From CAYMSF01 sp964392985 (GTDB lineage Bacteria; Verrucomicrobiota; Lentisphaeria; Victivallales; Victivallaceae): a stretch of 64,000 nt of DNA. Both the position numbers and the translations under genes were made by a program. The stretch lies in contig CAYMSF010000011.1 of NCBI GenBank assembly GCA_964392985.1, positions 18,168 through 82,167 on the forward strand, in the 5' to 3' direction. The notes below the pieces were generated by a model. The model was not told the DNA's origin. It was given only the letters and a program-made list of their open reading frames with translations, and did not search any database. Shown piece after piece: positions 62,297 through 64,000 of the stretch; position 1 is the first letter of the stretch; every line of letters begins with the position of its first letter.

Positions 62297-62637
62297 ATTG
62301 CCGTATCCTTTCTTACCGTAACCGTTCCGATGCTGTCGTCACCGGCGGTGCTGATGAGTCTGCCAAAATGGTCATTCTCGTCCAGTTTGAGCATTTTGCA
62401 TTGAAGTTCCTTAATCCGTCCTTCCGCTAAGAGTCCATAGAAAAATGGAAAAAGAACCGGCGATAAATAAGGCTCCGCCTGTTTGGGTAACGTCAGGCTA
62501 ACCGGTTGAGTTGCCGGATCTGCAAGATATTCACGGTCATAAGCAAAGCGGTATGTCCTTGATTTTCTGCCGCCGAGTTCTTCAAGAATACCGGCATAAC
62601 GACCGTTAAAATAAACTTTAGCTTTTCTATCCGTCAT
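62293..62637 (-). CDS. hipS: HipS antitoxin (HipA N-terminal subdomain as a separate protein)
   Basis: The 114-residue protein corresponds to the 'couple_hipA' N-terminal subdomain of HipA: KAKVYFNGRYAGILEELGG, YRFAYDREYLADPATQPVSL and YLSPVLFPFFYGLLAEGRIK. In HipBST loci this part is a free protein that neutralises HipT. It overlaps hipB upstream and hipT downstream by four bases each, so translational coupling is expected. The split is not a frameshift artefact, since both junctions are clean ATGA overlaps. Confidence 0.9.
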   Translation of the reverse strand: MTDRKAKVYFNGRYAGILEELGGRKSRTYRFAYDREYLADPATQPVSLTLPKQAEPYLSPVLFPFFYGLLAEGRIKELQCKMLKLDENDHFGRLISTAGDDSIGTVTVRKDTAI

Positions 62638-62858
62638 GGTGTATTCTTTTTATTCTCTCCAGCCACGCCCACCTGCAATTTCAACCCCAGGGTTTCTAGA
62701 ATAAGATTCAACGATTTAATTGTCGGATTACCCTTGCCGGATTCGATATCGCTCAAGGCATGGACGGATAGTCCGGATATTTCGCTAAGGGATTGCTGGC
62801 TCACCTTGAGCATAACCCGGCGTTTCTTTATTACGTTTCCTATTGCTTCTGTATTCAT
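62634..62858 (-). CDS. hipB: HipB-type XRE regulator
   Basis: The 74-residue protein has a helix-turn-helix (VSQQSLSEISGLSVHALSDI followed by ESGKGNPTIKSLNLI) and a short C-terminal tail. It is first in the order hipB-hipS-hipT. A perfect palindrome overlaps its start codon, and two related sites lie at 61-base steps upstream, consistent with autorepression by cooperative binding. Confidence 0.9.
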   Translation of the reverse strand: MNTEAIGNVIKKRRVMLKVSQQSLSEISGLSVHALSDIESGKGNPTIKSLNLILETLGLKLQVGVAGENKKNTP

Positions 62859-62868
62859 TATAATGAAT
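62853..62868. promoter_or_regulatory. hipBST operator-like site 1
   Basis: ATTCATTATAATGAAT is a perfect 16-base palindrome overlapping the hipB start codon. It is the most symmetric of three related sites. Confidence 0.8.
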
Positions 62869-62913
62869 ATATCCCCGGTTTTATCGCTTTAAACCCAAGT
62901 CATGTTATCATAT

Positions 62914-62929
62914 ATTCAATATAATGAAT
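62914..62929. promoter_or_regulatory. hipBST operator-like site 2
   Basis: ATTCAATATAATGAAT matches site 1 at 15 of 16 positions and begins exactly 61 bases upstream of it. Confidence 0.75.
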
Positions 62930-62974
62930 AAAATTACATTTGTCAAATAATAATGCCAGTTTTAAGGGGTATTT

Positions 62975-62990
62975 TTTCATTATATTGAAT
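62975..62990. promoter_or_regulatory. hipBST operator-like site 3
   Basis: TTTCATTATATTGAAT keeps the TTCA...TGAA arms and begins exactly 61 bases upstream of site 2. Confidence 0.7.
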
Positions 62991-63002
62991 ATTTTACAAT
63001 AA

Positions 63003-63115
63003 AATTGTATTACGACTTTGGTTCTACCCCTTCATGAACCCTCCAGAGGCGGGTAAACATTCATGCGCTTCATGGTGAAAAAGGATTTGGTTTTAACCCG
63101 CTTCATGGTAAATTT
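63003..63115. repeat. Composite CGTGG/CATGG intergenic repeat, copy 5
   Basis: A shorter copy with TTACGACTTTGGTTCTACCC, CTTCATGAACC, AGGCGGGTAAA, CTTCATGGTGAAAAAGGA and TTTGGTTTTAACCCGCTTCA. It fills the space between the hipBST operators and abiEi. Confidence 0.55.
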
Positions 63116-63205
63116 TACTAAAAATTGCAGCATTTGATTTGACTTTTACAAAATATCGATTAAAATTACCAATACATATTAATAAGTAATGGTAAAACAA
63201 TACAA

Positions 63206-63823
63206 ATGAAAGAATCGCAAAGAGGTTCATGTTCAGAACGTGCTGTACGGATAATCCGCAAAAGAGGTGGAATTATCAGGAGCTCAGCGGCAATTACTGC
63301 CGGCATATCGCAGCGAACGCTTTGTACTCTACTCGATAGCGGCATTGTCGAAAAATTCTCGCGCGGCGTTTACCGTCTGACGGAACTTCCGCCGTTTGCC
63401 AACCCTGACCTGGCAATAATTGGATCGAGAGTTCCGCGCGGGGTGGTATGTCTTATTTCTGCGCTAGCATTTCACGAAATTACCACGCAGATTCCGCATA
63501 CAGTGAATGTCGCGCTTGAAAAAGGCATGGAAGCACCAATGATATCCCAACCGCCGCTAACAGTTCACCACTTCTCCCGGGTGGCTTTCCAGTCAGGTAT
63601 TGAGGAACATATCATCGACGGTATTAAGACTCGTGTTTACAGTCCGGAAAAAACGCTGGCTGATTGTTTCAAATTCAGAAATAAAATTGGTATGGATATC
63701 GTACTGGAAGCATTGAAGCTTTACAAAGAACGAAAACCCTTTAATGTTGATGCTCTGGTTAGATATGGCAAGATCTGCCGCGTGGAGAAAGTGATGATCC
63801 CCTACCTGGAAGCGATGCTATGA
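63206..63823 (+). CDS. abiEi: AbiEi-type antitoxin (type IV toxin-antitoxin)
   Basis: The 205-residue protein has an N-terminal winged helix (AVRIIRKRGGIIRSSAAITA then GISQRTLCTLLDSGIVEKFS, RGVYRLTE) and the AbiEi C-terminal domain (VPRGVVCLISALAFHEITTQ, GIKTRVYSPEKTLADCFKFR). AbiEi proteins repress their own operon and counter the AbiEii nucleotidyltransferase toxin. The stop overlaps the next ATG as ATGA, exactly where abiEii should start, but that gene is broken. The intact antitoxin may now act only as a DNA-binding protein. Confidence 0.92.
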   Translation: MKESQRGSCSERAVRIIRKRGGIIRSSAAITAGISQRTLCTLLDSGIVEKFSRGVYRLTELPPFANPDLAIIGSRVPRGVVCLISALAFHEITTQIPHTVNVALEKGMEAPMISQPPLTVHHFSRVAFQSGIEEHIIDGIKTRVYSPEKTLADCFKFRNKIGMDIVLEALKLYKERKPFNVDALVRYGKICRVEKVMIPYLEAML

Positions 63824-63939
63824 CCGTAAAAAATCTAAAAAATGTTGCCGTATCCATTCGCCAGAAGTTGTTGAATAAAGCCAACGCGGAAAGTCGTTTA
63901 TTCGCGGAAAATACTGCACCACTAACGAACACTAACTAA
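63820..63939 (+). pseudogene. abiEii toxin gene cut off by a repeat
   Basis: The frame starts as expected for AbiEii (MTVKNLKNVAVSIRQKLLNK) with the ATGA overlap to abiEi, but after about codon 28 it runs into repeat copy B and stops after 39 codons. The catalytic nucleotidyltransferase motifs are therefore missing. Any remaining toxin sequence would lie beyond the window. Confidence 0.8.
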
Positions 63940-64000
63940 ACACTAACCAACCATGCGGTGAATTTCTTTTACCTCACTGGTAAAAATTATTCACCGCAGA
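63903..64000 (+). repeat. CACTAACGAACACTAACC repeat, copy B, inside abiEii
   Basis: From CGCGGAAAATACTGCACC to the window end this matches copy A at 60974-61060, with an 11-base extra CACTAACTAAA. It begins inside the abiEii reading frame and continues to the last base, so its end is not seen. Confidence 0.85.

Noticed and set aside
62293..62637. Frameshifted hipA
   Set aside because: The break occurs at the known HipS/HipT boundary with an ATGA overlap and both parts have their own starts, so a genuine HipBST arrangement is more likely.
55341..63115. CGTGG/CATGG repeats as a CRISPR array
   Set aside because: Repeat words are short, degenerate and irregularly spaced, there are no unique spacers of constant length, and no cas gene is present.

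Overview
The window looks like a chromosomal segment of a Lentisphaerota-type bacterium (PVC group). This is an inference from gene content: a DUF1559-like pseudopilin with the FTLIELLVVISIIAILAGML N-terminus and a C-terminal ADGHTG motif, a TIGR04073-like protein, a sialate O-acetylesterase, a CE7 esterase, a GH2 hydrolase, a UROD-like protein and many small lipoproteins. The organism is Gram-negative in build, with a lipid A-type acyltransferase and lipoprotein signals. Both strands are densely coded, and one tRNA-Phe was found. No rRNA, CRISPR array or insertion sequence was recognised.

Layout. 1-8.2 kb: methyltransferase (cut by the window edge), CorA, a lipoprotein, then a four-gene extracytoplasmic redox cassette (NHL protein, PhnD-like lipoprotein, Tat-type multi-cluster ferredoxin, NapH/NosR-like membrane Fe-S protein) and a membrane glycosyltransferase. 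8.4-10.3 kb: tRNA-Phe, small envelope proteins and a nucleotidyltransferase. 10.6-21.7 kb, minus strand: acyltransferase, FemAB/GNAT-like protein, and a compact C5 tetrapyrrole operon with two unusual fusions (SirC-HemA and HemC-CobA-HemD) plus HemB, HemL and CbiK. It lies behind a pseudopilin and a DUF4019-like protein. The enzymes present lead from Glu-tRNA to siroheme or cobalt-sirohydrochlorin. No true HemE was seen.

22-29 kb: UROD-like protein, acetyltransferase, sialate esterase, HtpG and Dus. 29.6-38.4 kb: a periplasmic binding protein with two large hybrid histidine kinases. 38.6-45.3 kb: an eight-gene envelope operon mostly of lipoproteins (LpoB-like, YcfL-like, FlgT-C-like, COG3014-like, unknown, TIGR04073-like, ankyrin, YajG-like). 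45.6-55.2 kb: RRM protein, orphan HipB-like regulator with a striking inverted repeat, GH2 plus ADP-ribosylglycohydrolase pair, class D beta-lactamase, an AbiE-like nucleotidyltransferase pair and a CE7 esterase.

55.2-64 kb is an accessory, defence-like island full of degenerate intergenic repeats. It holds a cupin, a lipoprotein, a 737-residue methyltransferase-HNH-S24 peptidase fusion, a YhcG-type nuclease preceded by a 20-residue leader ORF, a complete three-gene HipBST toxin-antitoxin locus with three operator-like palindromes spaced exactly 61 bp apart, and an AbiEi antitoxin whose AbiEii toxin gene is cut after about 28 codons by a dispersed repeat. The best candidates for something undescribed are the methyltransferase-HNH-S24 protein, the lipoprotein operon, the NHL/PhnD/ferredoxin cassette and the HemC that lacks its cofactor domain.
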